From contig NZ_AQQS01000046.1 of assembly GCF_002088275.1 (NCBI RefSeq), positions 1 to 42,168 of the forward strand: a stretch of 42,168 nucleotides of DNA. The letters run 5' to 3'. The notes beneath the pieces are model-generated. The model saw only the letters and a list, made by a program, of their open reading frames with translations. It was not told where the DNA came from and did no database searches. The translations under genes and the position numbers were made by a program. This document shows positions 27,447 through 36,645 of the stretch, one piece after another. Numbering within the stretch: the stretch's first letter is position 1; the number at the start of each line of letters is the position of its first letter. This DNA comes from Aurantimonas sp. 22II-16-19i (GTDB lineage Bacteria > Pseudomonadota > Alphaproteobacteria > Rhizobiales > Rhizobiaceae).

Positions 27447-27735
27447 CTTGAGGCTCCATCGGGTTCGGTGGGCGGTTCCGGGCGATCCACCCCCAAAAGG
27501 AGACGACGGCCCGTCCCCCGCGGTTCGGCAGGGGCGAAGTTCGAGGAACCGGCAGGGTAACCAATCGCGGAAATATCGCCGCAATGCCCGCCGGCCAGTC
27601 TCTTCAACTGGGCCGGTTTCTTCAACTTGCCATGAATCGCAGGCAGGAGGGAGGCGGGGCTTACGAAGCTGCGGCGGGGGGGACGGCCGGTCGCCGGTCT
27701 CGTCGGCGCCCAAGGCCATGCCCACTGGAGATCTC

Positions 27736-29805
27736 ATGCACAGAATTCACCTGATCACCGCTGCCACCTTCGCGGCGCTCATGGCGACGACGACGCTGTC
27801 GCAGGCGCAGAGCGCCGCGCCGGCTGGTCAGCCGGCCGAGACCGCCCAAGCGGCAGAGGCGAGCGAGCCGGCCGCACCAGCCGCAGCGCCCGCCCGCACC
27901 GGCGACATCCGCTCGATCGTCCTGTTCTCCGGCGGCGTCGCCGAGATCGTCCGCTCGGCCAGCGTCTCCGGCGAGGCGACGGTGGGCATGGAGGTGCCGC
28001 TCGATCAGGTCAACGACGTCCTCAAGAGCCTGGTGGTGCGCAACCCCGGCGGCACCGTCGGCCAGGTCTCGCTGGAGGGCTCGGTCAACGCCAGGGAGCT
28101 GTCGCGCGCGGCGCTGTTTTCGCCCGCCGATCTCGGCTCGCTGGGGCTGCTCCTCAACAAGATGAAGGGCGCCAAGGTCCGCATCGAGGGCAACCGCTCG
28201 GTCACCGGCACCGTCCTCGGCACCTCGCAGCCGCCCGAGGCGGCCGGCGACGACAAGGCCGAGACGCCGGTCGCCATCGTCACCCTCCTCGCCGAGACCG
28301 GCGAGGTCCGCTCGATGCCCGTGTTCAGCGACACGGCCCTCGAGATCCTCGACGAGAAGACCGCGGACGAATTGCGGAAGACCGCCGCCTCGCTCGCCCA
28401 GAGCCTCTCGGACGACACCCGGCTGGTCTCGGTGAAGGTCGACGGGAGCGGCGAGCGCCAGGTCGAGTTCGACTATGTGGTCGCCGCGCCGGTCTGGAAG
28501 TCGTCGCATCGGCTGGTGCTGTCGAAGGACGGCCAGGGCCGGCTGCAGAGCTGGGCGGTGATCGAGAACGCCACGGGCGAGAACTGGAGCGACGTGAAGG
28601 TGTCGCTGTCATCCGGCTCGCCGGTGACACTGCGCCAGAACCTCTTCGATCCGTACTTCAGGGAACGGCCGGAAGTGCCTGTCTTCGTTGATCGGCAGTC
28701 GATCCCGGACGCCGATCGCGGCGAGGTGCCGAGTGCGCCGCCCATGGCGGCGAAGGCGCAGCGGGGCATGGGCGGCGCCGCCGCCTTCGCCGATAACCTG
28801 ATGGCCGCCGCGCCGCAGCCGGAAGCCTTCGCGATGGGCGAGGCGGGCGAGGTCGGTGAAGCCGTCGAGGGCGACGTGTCGGTGACCTATCCGCTGCCCC
28901 GGCCGGTCACCCTCGACGCCGGCTCGACGCTGTCGGTGCCGATCGTCGATGCCGACGTTCCGGCCGAGCGCATCGCCGTGTTCACGCCCGGCCGCGGCGA
29001 GATCCATCCGACGGCGGCGGTCCGGCTCGACAACGAGACCGGTTCGGCGCTGCCGGCGGGGATCGTCACCGTCTACGACGCCTCCGGCTATGTCGGCGAT
29101 TCGACGCTCCTGCCGGTGCCGGCGGGCGACGAGCGGCAGGTGCAGTTCGCGCTCGACCGCAAGATCACCGTCAACACCACCGAGCGTCCGGAGGACCGCA
29201 TCACCGAGCTCCGCGTCGTCGACGGCGTGCTGCGCTACAAGCAGGTGCAGGAGCGCCAGACCATCTACTCGGCCGCCAATGCCGGGACGGAGGACCGCAA
29301 GCTGTCGATCGCGCATCCGAAGATGAGCGGCTGGGAGCTGACCTCCGAGGACCGCGCCGGCGAGACGGAGAGCGCCTACCGGCTTGAGGCGACCGTGCCG
29401 GCCGGCGGCACCCGCGACATCCGGGCGACCGCCCGCTTCGTCACCGACGAGGGCTTCGCGCTGGTCGACGCCGGCCAGTCGGATCTGGTGCGGTTTTCCA
29501 AGCAGACCGACGATCCGAAGATCGCTTCGGCGCTGGAAAACCTCGCCGCGATCCAGGGCGAGAAGGCGACGCTCGACCGCCAGATCGAGCGGCTGGAGGC
29601 CGAGAAGGCCGACATCTTCGCGGCGCAGGACCGCATCCGCGAGAACATCAAGGCCGTCGGCCCGGGCGATCTGCGCGACGGCTATCTCGGCACGATGGCC
29701 AAGCAGGAAGACCGGCTGGCAGCGATCGACGCCGAGGTCGCGGCGCTGAAGACCCAGCGCGAGGCGGTCGAGGCCCGGCTGCGCGAGACGATCGCGGCGA
29801 TCTGA
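27736..29805 (+). CDS. Exported DUF4139 domain protein
   Basis: The 689-residue protein has a signal peptide (HLITAATFAALMATTTLSQ, cleavage near AQA/QSA at about residue 25), an Ala/Pro/Glu-rich linker, an N-terminal beta-rich segment (DIRSIVLFSGGVAEIVRSA), the central DUF4139 domain, recognisable by YVVAAPVWKSSHRLVL, the NATGENWSDVKVSLSSG motif and DARYYIPTD-like later strands, and a C-terminal coiled coil (about residues 605-685, EKATLDRQIERLEAEKADI). Family function is unknown; the relatives are periplasmic or surface proteins. The ATG at 27736 is chosen because it starts the signal peptide; an ATG at 27718 is also in frame. It stands alone, with the next gene convergent. Confidence 0.85.
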   Translation: MHRIHLITAATFAALMATTTLSQAQSAAPAGQPAETAQAAEASEPAAPAAAPARTGDIRSIVLFSGGVAEIVRSASVSGEATVGMEVPLDQVNDVLKSLVVRNPGGTVGQVSLEGSVNARELSRAALFSPADLGSLGLLLNKMKGAKVRIEGNRSVTGTVLGTSQPPEAAGDDKAETPVAIVTLLAETGEVRSMPVFSDTALEILDEKTADELRKTAASLAQSLSDDTRLVSVKVDGSGERQVEFDYVVAAPVWKSSHRLVLSKDGQGRLQSWAVIENATGENWSDVKVSLSSGSPVTLRQNLFDPYFRERPEVPVFVDRQSIPDADRGEVPSAPPMAAKAQRGMGGAAAFADNLMAAAPQPEAFAMGEAGEVGEAVEGDVSVTYPLPRPVTLDAGSTLSVPIVDADVPAERIAVFTPGRGEIHPTAAVRLDNETGSALPAGIVTVYDASGYVGDSTLLPVPAGDERQVQFALDRKITVNTTERPEDRITELRVVDGVLRYKQVQERQTIYSAANAGTEDRKLSIAHPKMSGWELTSEDRAGETESAYRLEATVPAGGTRDIRATARFVTDEGFALVDAGQSDLVRFSKQTDDPKIASALENLAAIQGEKATLDRQIERLEAEKADIFAAQDRIRENIKAVGPGDLRDGYLGTMAKQEDRLAAIDAEVAALKTQREAVEARLRETIAAI

Positions 29806-29911
29806 CGGCGGGCGAACGGACGGCCTTCGGGGGCAGACCGGAGCCAGGGCGGAGGGCGGCACCGCGGCAGCGCCGGATCCGGATGGATCGGTGCGCAGGC
29901 GTTGCCGCCCC

Positions 29912-30892
29912 TCATCCCCAAAGCACCGGATCCGGCGGCGAAACCAGCGAGCCGTAATAGTGCAGGGGATGGGGCCGGTCCTTCGCCAAGAGCAGCGGGC
30001 CGTCGAGGTCCACGACATCGGCATGCTGGGCGATCAGCAGCGCCGGTGCCATGGCCAGCGAGGAGCCGACCATGCAGCCGACCATGAGGCCGAAGCCGCG
30101 CGAGCGCGCCTCGCGGATCAGGCGGACCGCCTCGGTGAGGCCGCCGGTCTTGTCGAGCTTGACGTTGACGTAGTCGTAGAGGCCGACGAGATGGTCGAGA
30201 TCCTCGCCCACATGCAGGGATTCGTCGGCGCAGATCGGGACCGGGTGGGGGATGTCGCGCAGGACCCCGTCCTCTCCCGCCGGCAGCGGCTGCTCGACGA
30301 GGACGGCACCCGCCGCCGCGGCGGCGAGGAGGTGGTCCTTGATGTTGGCCGCCGTCCAGCCCTCGTTGGCGTCGAGGATCAGCCGGGCGCCGCGCGCCGC
30401 CGCCCGGATGGCGCGGATGCGCTCGCGGTCGTCGTCGGTGCCGAGCTTGATCTTCAACAGCCCGCGGCCGGAGGCCCTGGCGGCGCTCGCCATGGCCTCG
30501 GCGCTGTCGAGGCTGATCGTGTAGGCGGTCTCGACCGGTCGCGGCATTTCCCCGCAGACGATGGCCGCCACCCGGCCGCCGGTGGATTTCGCCTCCAGAT
30601 CCCAGAGCGCGCAGTCCAGCGCATTGCGGGCCGCGCCGGCCGCCAGCGCCCGTTCGAGACTGGCGCGCGACCCGCCCCGCTCGATCAACGGGCGGACGCC
30701 CTCGATCTGGTTGATAACACTTTCGATATCCTCGCCGTATCGGGGGTAGGGGACGCATTCGGCCCAGCCGCGGCCATATTCGTCGGCGATCTCGCAGGTG
30801 ACCACCGCCGCTTCGGTCTTGACGCCCCGCGCGATGCGGAATGGCTCCCTGAGCGGAAATCTCTCCACTGTGACCGAAAGACGACGTGGCAT
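29912..30892 (-). CDS. Enolase-superfamily protein, probable L-Ala-D/L-Glu (dipeptide) epimerase
   Basis: The 326-residue enzyme of the muconate-lactonising subgroup shows the complete acid-base and metal set at the spacing of Escherichia coli YcjG: Lys147-x-Lys149, Asp174 (LDANEGW), Glu200 (VEQPLP), Asp223 (CADES) and Lys245 (NVKLDKTGG). YcjG-type enzymes epimerise L-Ala-D-Glu from murein turnover to L-Ala-L-Glu. Assignment to this reaction is by motif only; other dipeptides are possible. AAGGAG eight bases upstream fixes the ATG at 30892; the frame continues far upstream, but only as a shadow of mlaE. It is divergent from the Mla operon. Confidence 0.88.
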   Translation of the reverse strand: MPRRLSVTVERFPLREPFRIARGVKTEAAVVTCEIADEYGRGWAECVPYPRYGEDIESVINQIEGVRPLIERGGSRASLERALAAGAARNALDCALWDLEAKSTGGRVAAIVCGEMPRPVETAYTISLDSAEAMASAARASGRGLLKIKLGTDDDRERIRAIRAAARGARLILDANEGWTAANIKDHLLAAAAAGAVLVEQPLPAGEDGVLRDIPHPVPICADESLHVGEDLDHLVGLYDYVNVKLDKTGGLTEAVRLIREARSRGFGLMVGCMVGSSLAMAPALLIAQHADVVDLDGPLLLAKDRPHPLHYYGSLVSPPDPVLWG

Positions 30893-30979
30893 GGTAAATG
30901 ATCTCCTTCGGGACGGCTGCGGTTTATTCCCACGTAGCGCTGTGCCAGTGAAGTGGGTGGTCATGATTGCTTTGCCATC

Positions 30980-31018
30980 AAGCGAATCTGGGAAGCGAAT
31001 TTGCGAAGCGAATTTGGC
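30980..31018. repeat. Three 13-bp tandem repeats in the mlaE/epimerase divergent promoter region
   Basis: Units are AAGCGAATCTGGG (30980-30992), AAGCGAATTTGCG (30993-31005) and AAGCGAATTTGGC (31006-31018). The core AAGCGAAT is identical in all three. They lie 61-99 bases before mlaE and 88-126 bases before the epimerase start, where a regulator could act on either gene. No regulator is known to me for this sequence. Confidence 0.8.
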
Positions 31019-31078
31019 TTGCGCCGCAAGAACGGTGCAGGGCATGGCGCTGTCGCGCCGAGTGCGGATCGAGGGACC

Positions 31079-32266
31079 ATGCTTGAGGCTGAGACGCCGG
31101 ACAAGGCCGGAACGCGCGGTCGCCTGTCGGCGGTCAAACCCGCTCTCGAGGGCGAGAAACGGGACGGCGGCGTTCGGCTGATGGCCAGCGGCGACTGGCT
31201 GGCCCGCACGGTCGGCGAGATGGAGCCGCTCCTGGCCGAGACGACGCAGTCGAAGCTCGGCGACCGGATCACCGTCGACTGCTCGAAGGTCGGCCGCATC
31301 GACACCGCCGGGGCCTACGTGCTCGAGAGGCTGTCGCGCGATCTCGGTGGCGAGGGGCGCAACGTCGAGCTGGCAGGCGTCTCGAAGCGGGACGAGGCGC
31401 TGTTTTCCGCCGTGCGCGACGCCATGCAGCGCGAGACGCCGCAGACGGTCGCCGCGCCCGGCAACCCGCTGACCGGTTTCCTCGCCGGCGTGGGCGGGCT
31501 GGTCTATGCGGTGCGCGGCGAGGCGGTGGCCGGCCTCAACATCATCGGCGGAGCGATCTACGGCGCCGGCTATCGCCTGACCGGGCGCACCCGCAGCCGT
31601 CCGGCGGCGATCTTCAACCAGCTCGACCAGATGGGGGTGCGGGCGATCCCGATCATCGTCCTGATCACCTTCCTGATCGGTGGCATCATCGCCCAGCAGG
31701 GCGCCTTCCAGCTGCGCCGCTTCGGCGGCGAGGTCTACGCCGTCAATCTCGTCGGCATCCTGGTGCTGCGCGAGATCGGAGTGCTCCTGACCGCGATCAT
31801 GATCGCCGGCCGCTCGGGCAGCGCGATCACCGCCGAGCTCGGCTCGATGAAGATGCGCGAGGAGATCGACGCGCTGCATGTGATCGGCCTCAACCCGATC
31901 GGCGTCCTGGTGTTTCCGCGGCTGGTCGCGCTGACCATCGCGCTGCCGCTCCTGACCGTGCTCGCCAACCTGTCGGCGCTTCTCGGCGGCATGCTGACGC
32001 TGAAGCTCTATTCCGACATCTCCTATGCCAACTTTCTCCAGGGCATCCAGAACAGCGTCGACCTGTTCACCGTGTTCTCCGGACTGATCAAGGCGCCCTT
32101 CATGGCGATCGTCATCGGCATCGTCGGAGCGATCGAGGGCATGAAGGTCGGCGGCAGCGCCGAGAGTCTCGGACTCCACGTCACCGCCTCGGTGGTGAAA
32201 GCGATCTTCCTCGTCATCGTCATGGATGGATTGTTTGCGATCTTCTATGCCTCGATCGGACTCTGA
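31079..32266 (+). CDS. mlaE: MlaE-type lipid ABC transporter permease with N-terminal STAS-like domain
   Basis: The 395-residue protein is the membrane subunit of the Mla system, which moves phospholipids between inner and outer membrane and keeps the outer leaflet asymmetric. Residues 35-115 form a STAS-like domain (DRITVDCSKVGRIDTAGAYVL), the role played in Escherichia coli by the separate MlaB. Residues 130-395 are the MlaE permease, with LREIGVLLTAIMIAGRSGSA and MKMREEIDALHVIGLNP. This fused form is common in alphaproteobacteria. ATG 31079 follows GAGGGA. Its end overlaps the next gene, so mlaE, mlaF and mlaD form one operon. Confidence 0.93.
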   Translation: MLEAETPDKAGTRGRLSAVKPALEGEKRDGGVRLMASGDWLARTVGEMEPLLAETTQSKLGDRITVDCSKVGRIDTAGAYVLERLSRDLGGEGRNVELAGVSKRDEALFSAVRDAMQRETPQTVAAPGNPLTGFLAGVGGLVYAVRGEAVAGLNIIGGAIYGAGYRLTGRTRSRPAAIFNQLDQMGVRAIPIIVLITFLIGGIIAQQGAFQLRRFGGEVYAVNLVGILVLREIGVLLTAIMIAGRSGSAITAELGSMKMREEIDALHVIGLNPIGVLVFPRLVALTIALPLLTVLANLSALLGGMLTLKLYSDISYANFLQGIQNSVDLFTVFSGLIKAPFMAIVIGIVGAIEGMKVGGSAESLGLHVTASVVKAIFLVIVMDGLFAIFYASIGL

Positions 32267-33155
32267 CACGGTGACGCACGACATGGTGGAACCGAACGGC
32301 GCAGCCATAGCCGGCACATCCGACGCCAGTGCCGGGGCACTCGGCGCGGCGGACGACGACGTGCTCATCCGCGCCCGCGACGTGAACGTCGCCTTCGGGC
32401 CGAAGAAGATCCTCGAGAACCTCTCCCTCGACGTGCGGCGGGGCGAGATCCTCGGCTTCGTCGGGCCGTCGGGCGCCGGCAAGTCGGTGCTTCTGCGCAC
32501 CATCCTCGGCCTGAACCCCAAGCAGAGCGGGGCGATCGAGATCTTCGGGATCGACTACGACCAGGCCAGCGAGCGCGAGAAGCTGTCGGTCGAGCGGCGC
32601 TGGGGGGTGCTGTTCCAGCAGGGCGCGCTGTTCTCGGCCCTGACCGTCGCCGAGAACATCGAAGTGCCGATGCGCGAATATCTCGACCTGTCGCCCGGGC
32701 TGATGCGGGACCTGGCCCGGCTGAAGATCGATCTCGTCGGCCTCGCGCCGGACGCCGCCGACAAGTATCCCTCCGAGCTCTCCGGCGGCATGATCAAGCG
32801 CGCCGCGCTGGCGAGGGCGCTGGCGCTCGATCCGGAGATCGTGTTCCTCGACGAGCCGACCTCCGGGCTCGACCCGATCGGCGCCGCCGACTTCGACCAG
32901 CTGATCATGACGCTGCGCGACACGCTCGGCCTCAGCGTCTACATGGTGACCCACGACCTCGACAGCCTGTTCCAGGCCTGCGACCGGATCGCCGTTCTCG
33001 GCGACCGCAAGGTGCTGGTCGAGGGGCCGCTGTCGAAAATGCTCGCCTACGACCACCCCTGGGTGAAATCCTATTTCCACGGCAAGCGCGCGCGCACGGT
33101 CGTCAAGACCGACCGCCCTGCGCCTTCGCCGTCCGCATCCGCTGGAGCCGCCTGA
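32247..33155 (+). CDS. mlaF: MlaF-type ABC transporter ATPase
   Basis: The cytoplasmic ATPase of the Mla system has about 302 residues. It carries Walker A GPSGAGKS, the Q-loop FQQGALFSALTV, the signature LSGGMIKRAALARAL, Walker B IVFLDEPTSGLD and the H-loop MVTHDL. The first 35 residues before the domain are acidic and Ala-rich. The start is uncertain: ATG 32247 overlaps the end of mlaE by 20 bases, ATG 32283 would avoid overlap, and neither has a good ribosome binding site. The stop codon shares its last base with the ATG of mlaD (TGATG), a sign of translational coupling. Confidence 0.92.
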   Translation: MPRSDSDTVTHDMVEPNGAAIAGTSDASAGALGAADDDVLIRARDVNVAFGPKKILENLSLDVRRGEILGFVGPSGAGKSVLLRTILGLNPKQSGAIEIFGIDYDQASEREKLSVERRWGVLFQQGALFSALTVAENIEVPMREYLDLSPGLMRDLARLKIDLVGLAPDAADKYPSELSGGMIKRAALARALALDPEIVFLDEPTSGLDPIGAADFDQLIMTLRDTLGLSVYMVTHDLDSLFQACDRIAVLGDRKVLVEGPLSKMLAYDHPWVKSYFHGKRARTVVKTDRPAPSPSASAGAA

Positions 33156-35680
33156 TGGAAACCAAGGCCAACTATGTCCGCGTCGGCATCTTCACCCTTC
33201 TCGTCCTGGCGCTCGCCGTCGGCTTCACCTACTGGACGGTCTTCGCCTCCAGCGGCGACAACCGGGTGCCGCTGCTGGTGCGGATCGAGGGCTCGGTCAC
33301 CGGGCTGCAGCAGGGCAGCCAGGTGCTGTTCAACGGCCTGCCCGTCGGCCAGGTGACGTCGCTGCGCATCGACAACAACAATCCGGGCGTCGTCATCGCC
33401 ACGACGATGGTCGACCCGACGATCCCGATCAAGGACGACACCCAGGCCAATATCGGCTTCCAGGGCCTGACCGGCTACGCCTTCGTCGAGCTGAAGGGCG
33501 GCGATGCCGCCAGCGGCAACCTCATCCAGGAAGCCCGGGAGCAGGGCGTCACTCCGGTGATCCGGGCCAATCCCTCCGACGTGACCGACATCCTCGCCAC
33601 CGCCCGCGACATCGCCGACCGGGCCAACGCGATCCTCGGCGAGTTCGAGAGCATCGTGCAGGGCGCCGGGCCGGGCGTCCAGACGACCATCGCCAACGTC
33701 GCCAAGACGTCCGAGAACGTCGAGACCTTCACCGCGGCGCTCGCCCGCAACACCGACAACATCGACGAGTTCGTCAACAGCATCTCGCGCCTCGCCGTCA
33801 GCGCCCGCAACGTCGCCGACGCGCTGCCGGCGACGATCTCGCAGGTGCAGGGGATCCTCGGCGCGGTCGACACCGCCGAGGTCAGCCAGATCATCGACAA
33901 CGTCTCGGCGGTGACGGCGAATGTCCGCTCCGGCTCGGAGCGGATCGACGGCGTCATGGAATCGGTGCAGTCGGCGGCGAACGGCGTCGGCCAGATCGGC
34001 GACGTGATCACCCGCAATTCGGACGGCATCGACCAGTTCGTCAGCGCCCTCGGACCCTTCGCGACGACGGCGACCGACGTCGCAACGAAGCTCGGCACGA
34101 CGCTCGAGGGCGCCGACCGGGTCATTGCCGCGGTCGATCCGGCCAAGGTCTCCACGACCCTCGACGGCGTCTCGGATACGGCGACCAACGTCGCGGCGCT
34201 CAGCCAGAAGCTGAACGAGCAGTCCGGCGCCATCGACGGCATCGTCCAGGGCGCCTCGAACGCGGTCGGCAACATCGAGACCGTGACGAAGACCGTGGCC
34301 GACCGGCGCGCCGAGATCGACCAGGCCATCGCCAACCTCGCGCCGCTGACCGACACGGCCAACCGCGTCGCCAATCGCCTCGACGTGACGCTGCAGAACG
34401 CCGACCGTCTCGTCGCCTCCGTCGATCCGGAGACCGTCGCCTCGGCGATCGATTCCTTCTCCTCGGCGGTCGCCAACGTCGCCTCGGTGACCGAGACGGT
34501 GAACCAGCAGAAGGAGGCGATCTCCTCGGCGATCAGCGGTTTCGCCAACTCTGCCCAGAACGTCAACACGATCACCACCACGGTGGCGCAGCGCTCCGGC
34601 GACATCGACACGCTGCTCGCCAATCTCGGCCCGGTGTCCGAGCAGGTCGGCCAGGCGGCGACGACGCTGAACCAGACGCTCGATTCGGCCAACCGCGTCG
34701 TGGCGGCGGTCAATCCCGAAACGGTCTCCACGACGCTGGACCAGGTGTCCGTGGCGGCCGCCAACGTCGCCTCGCTGACCGACACGGTGAACCAGCAGAA
34801 GGAAGCGATCTCCTCGGCGATCAGCAGCTTTGCCAACAGCGCCCAGAACGTCAACACGATCACCACCACGGTGGCGCAGCGCGTCGACGACATCGACCAG
34901 CTTCTCGAGCGGCTCGGCCCGATCAGCGCCAATGTCAGCGAGGCGACGGCCAAGCTGAACACCACCATGGACAGCGCCAGGGGCGTCGTTGATGCGATCG
35001 ACACCGAAACGATCAACCGCTCGATCGCCAATGTCGGGCAGATCACCGACGCGGTGCGCGAGAAGGCGCCGGAGATTCAGTCGATCGTCGACCGGGTGAA
35101 CGCGGCGGTGCTGACCATCGACGGCGCCGTGAAGGGCTTCTCGGAGACCCGGGCCCAGGTCGACACGCTGATCGCCAGCATCGATCCGGGCAAGGTCAAC
35201 GAGGCGGTCGAGAACGTCTCGGCGGCGACCGGCAACGTCGCCAAGGCGGCCGATTCGATCGCCGGCGTCGCGACCAATATTGGCGAGAAGCAGCCGGAGA
35301 TCGACGCGATCATCGCCAACGTCCAGGCGACGAGCGAGAGCCTGAGGAGCGCATCCGGCAAGATCGACGGCGTGATCCAGTCGATCGACGACGTCTTTGC
35401 GGGCGCCGGCAACGGCAACAAGCTCGGCGCCGAACTCTCCGCCGCGCTGGAGTCGGTGCGGGGCGCGGCCACCTCGATCCAGGAGCAGGTGACGCCGATC
35501 TCGGCCAATCTGCAGCGCTTCTCCGGGCAGGGCCTGCAGGAGTTCCAGACGCTGATGCGCTCGGTGAACCGGACCGTCGGCCGGATCGACGACGCGGTCA
35601 GCGACTTCTCCAACAATCCGAGCCGGATCATCTACGGCGGCGACGAGGTGAAGCAGTATGACGGGCGGAACCGGCGCTGA
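33155..35680 (+). CDS. mlaD: MlaD-type MCE protein with long repetitive C-terminal region
   Basis: The 841-residue protein starts with a membrane anchor (about 8-30, VGIFTLLVLALAVGFTYWTV), followed by one MCE domain (about 38-115: VRIEGSVTGLQQGSQVLFNG, PVGQVTSLRID, LTGYAFVELKGG), which forms a hexameric ring that binds lipid. About 700 residues follow that are Ala/Asn/Val/Thr-rich, with no Pro-rich breaks, a composition suited to long helices. Roughly residues 257-618 are 96-residue repeats (see separate entry). Usual MlaD is about 180 residues; long alphaproteobacterial forms exist, but this one is at the long end. A tube or bridge across the periplasm, as in PqiB/LetB or YebT, is a reasonable inference. 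Confidence 0.9.
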   Translation: METKANYVRVGIFTLLVLALAVGFTYWTVFASSGDNRVPLLVRIEGSVTGLQQGSQVLFNGLPVGQVTSLRIDNNNPGVVIATTMVDPTIPIKDDTQANIGFQGLTGYAFVELKGGDAASGNLIQEAREQGVTPVIRANPSDVTDILATARDIADRANAILGEFESIVQGAGPGVQTTIANVAKTSENVETFTAALARNTDNIDEFVNSISRLAVSARNVADALPATISQVQGILGAVDTAEVSQIIDNVSAVTANVRSGSERIDGVMESVQSAANGVGQIGDVITRNSDGIDQFVSALGPFATTATDVATKLGTTLEGADRVIAAVDPAKVSTTLDGVSDTATNVAALSQKLNEQSGAIDGIVQGASNAVGNIETVTKTVADRRAEIDQAIANLAPLTDTANRVANRLDVTLQNADRLVASVDPETVASAIDSFSSAVANVASVTETVNQQKEAISSAISGFANSAQNVNTITTTVAQRSGDIDTLLANLGPVSEQVGQAATTLNQTLDSANRVVAAVNPETVSTTLDQVSVAAANVASLTDTVNQQKEAISSAISSFANSAQNVNTITTTVAQRVDDIDQLLERLGPISANVSEATAKLNTTMDSARGVVDAIDTETINRSIANVGQITDAVREKAPEIQSIVDRVNAAVLTIDGAVKGFSETRAQVDTLIASIDPGKVNEAVENVSAATGNVAKAADSIAGVATNIGEKQPEIDAIIANVQATSESLRSASGKIDGVIQSIDDVFAGAGNGNKLGAELSAALESVRGAATSIQEQVTPISANLQRFSGQGLQEFQTLMRSVNRTVGRIDDAVSDFSNNPSRIIYGGDEVKQYDGRNRR
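33925..35008 (+). repeat. Internal 288-bp (96-residue) repeats of mlaD
   Basis: Matching points lie at 33925, 34213, 34501 and 34789, each exactly 288 bases apart. The last two units are almost identical in DNA over about 120 bases (34495-34614 against 34783-34902), with peptides VNQQKEAISSAISGFANSAQ and VNQQKEAISSAISSFANSAQ. The first two are recognisable but diverged (IDGIVQGASNAVGNIETV). After 35008 the register is lost by about seven codons and similarity fades. Confidence 0.85.
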
Positions 35681-35941
35681 CGGGCGCTTCCGCCCGCGGC
35701 GACGGCACGCGCCGCGGCAGTTCCGCGAGGCGCCGTCTCCCCGTCGGACCGGTGGCGTCTTGTGGCAATCGCGTGCCGCCGAAAATCTTTGTCGGCGCGG
35801 GCCGGGCCTGCGGGGTTCGGCGCGATTGACACGCCCGGTTGCGGATGCAAGCAACGGGACGGGCGGCCGGATCGGCCGGCGATGGGACGCAAGGGCGGCG
35901 GGGGGCGTTCTGGCGTCGACGCACGAGGGAACGGCGCGACG

Positions 35942-36523
35942 ATGAATGGCATGAGGACATCACTGCTGGCCGCGCTCGTGGCGGCGCTGCTCGGCGGCTG
36001 CACGGCGGTTCCGCCGGATACGTTCGAGCTGTCTTCGCCCGCCGATGTCACGGTCCGGGGGGCGACCCGCGCGCAGATCCTCATTCCCGAGCCGACCGCC
36101 ATCAAGACGCTCGACAACGACAAGATCGTCGTCAAGACCGCGCCCTATGCGGTCGAGTATCTCGCCCAGAGCCAGTGGAGCGACCGGCTGCCGCGGATGG
36201 TGCAGCTGCGGCTCCTGCAGGCCTTCGAGAACACCGGCCGGATCGGCGCCGTCGGCGTGCCGGGGCAGGGGCTGGCCATCGACTACCAGCTGGTCATGGA
36301 AATCCGCCGCTTCGAAATCGACGTGGCGGGACCTGCGACCGCGCGCATCGAGATTTCGGTGAAAGCCCTCAACGACCGCAACGGCACGGTGCGCAGCACC
36401 AAGATCTTCACGGTGGCGGTCCCGACCGGCGGGGCGGGCAACGACACCTATGTGGCGGCGCTAAACCGGGCCTTCGACCGGATCTCCGGCGAGATCGTCG
36501 TCTGGACGCTCGGGCTGATCTGA
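35942..36523 (+). CDS. ABC-type transport auxiliary lipoprotein (PqiC-like)
   Basis: The 193-residue product has a lipoprotein signal with lipobox LLGG-C, Cys20 if translation starts at 35942 or Cys17 from the ATG at 35951. The mature part is the PF03886-type domain, with FELSSP, RAQILIPEPTAIKTLDN, YLAQSQWSDRLPRMVQLRLLQAFENTG and a closing strand-rich half. Such outer-membrane lipoproteins accompany MCE transporters as the acceptor side of the lipid route. It follows mlaD by 261 bases, on the same strand, completing a permease-ATPase-MCE-lipoprotein set. The gap is long enough for a separate promoter. Confidence 0.87.
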   Translation: MNGMRTSLLAALVAALLGGCTAVPPDTFELSSPADVTVRGATRAQILIPEPTAIKTLDNDKIVVKTAPYAVEYLAQSQWSDRLPRMVQLRLLQAFENTGRIGAVGVPGQGLAIDYQLVMEIRRFEIDVAGPATARIEISVKALNDRNGTVRSTKIFTVAVPTGGAGNDTYVAALNRAFDRISGEIVVWTLGLI

Positions 36524-36525
36524 GG

Positions 36526-36645
36526 CGTCATCCCGGCCCCTGAGCCGGGACCCATTCCAAATCGCCGACGCCGCCGACCACTGTGACCCGGCGGCATTCC
36601 CAACCGACGGTTTGGAACGGATCCCGGGTCAAGCCCGGGATGACG
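36526..36645. repeat. Imperfect inverted repeat, second member of the 329-469 family
   Basis: Arms 36526-36561 (beginning CGTCATCCCGGCCCC) and 36611-36645 (ending GGGATGACG) are reverse complements with several mismatches, spaced by 49 bases. Sequence and arrangement match the perfect pair at 329-469. It starts two bases after the lipoprotein stop codon, so it may act as an mRNA 3' hairpin there. Confidence 0.8.

Noticed and set aside
30893-32521. Minus-strand open frame continuing upstream of the epimerase
   Set aside because: It lies opposite mlaE and mlaF, which have clear family motifs, and reads as Asp/His/Arg-rich shadow sequence; the epimerase has its own strong ribosome binding site at 30892.
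35681-35696. Hairpin directly after the mlaD stop (arms CGGGCG and CGCCCG, loop CTTC)
   Set aside because: Only six base pairs and no T-run after it; cannot be called a terminator.
33071-35854. Very long minus-strand frame opposite mlaD
   Set aside because: It mirrors the mlaD repeats as Asp/Arg/Val-Gly-rich sequence; it is the shadow of a repetitive GC-rich gene.
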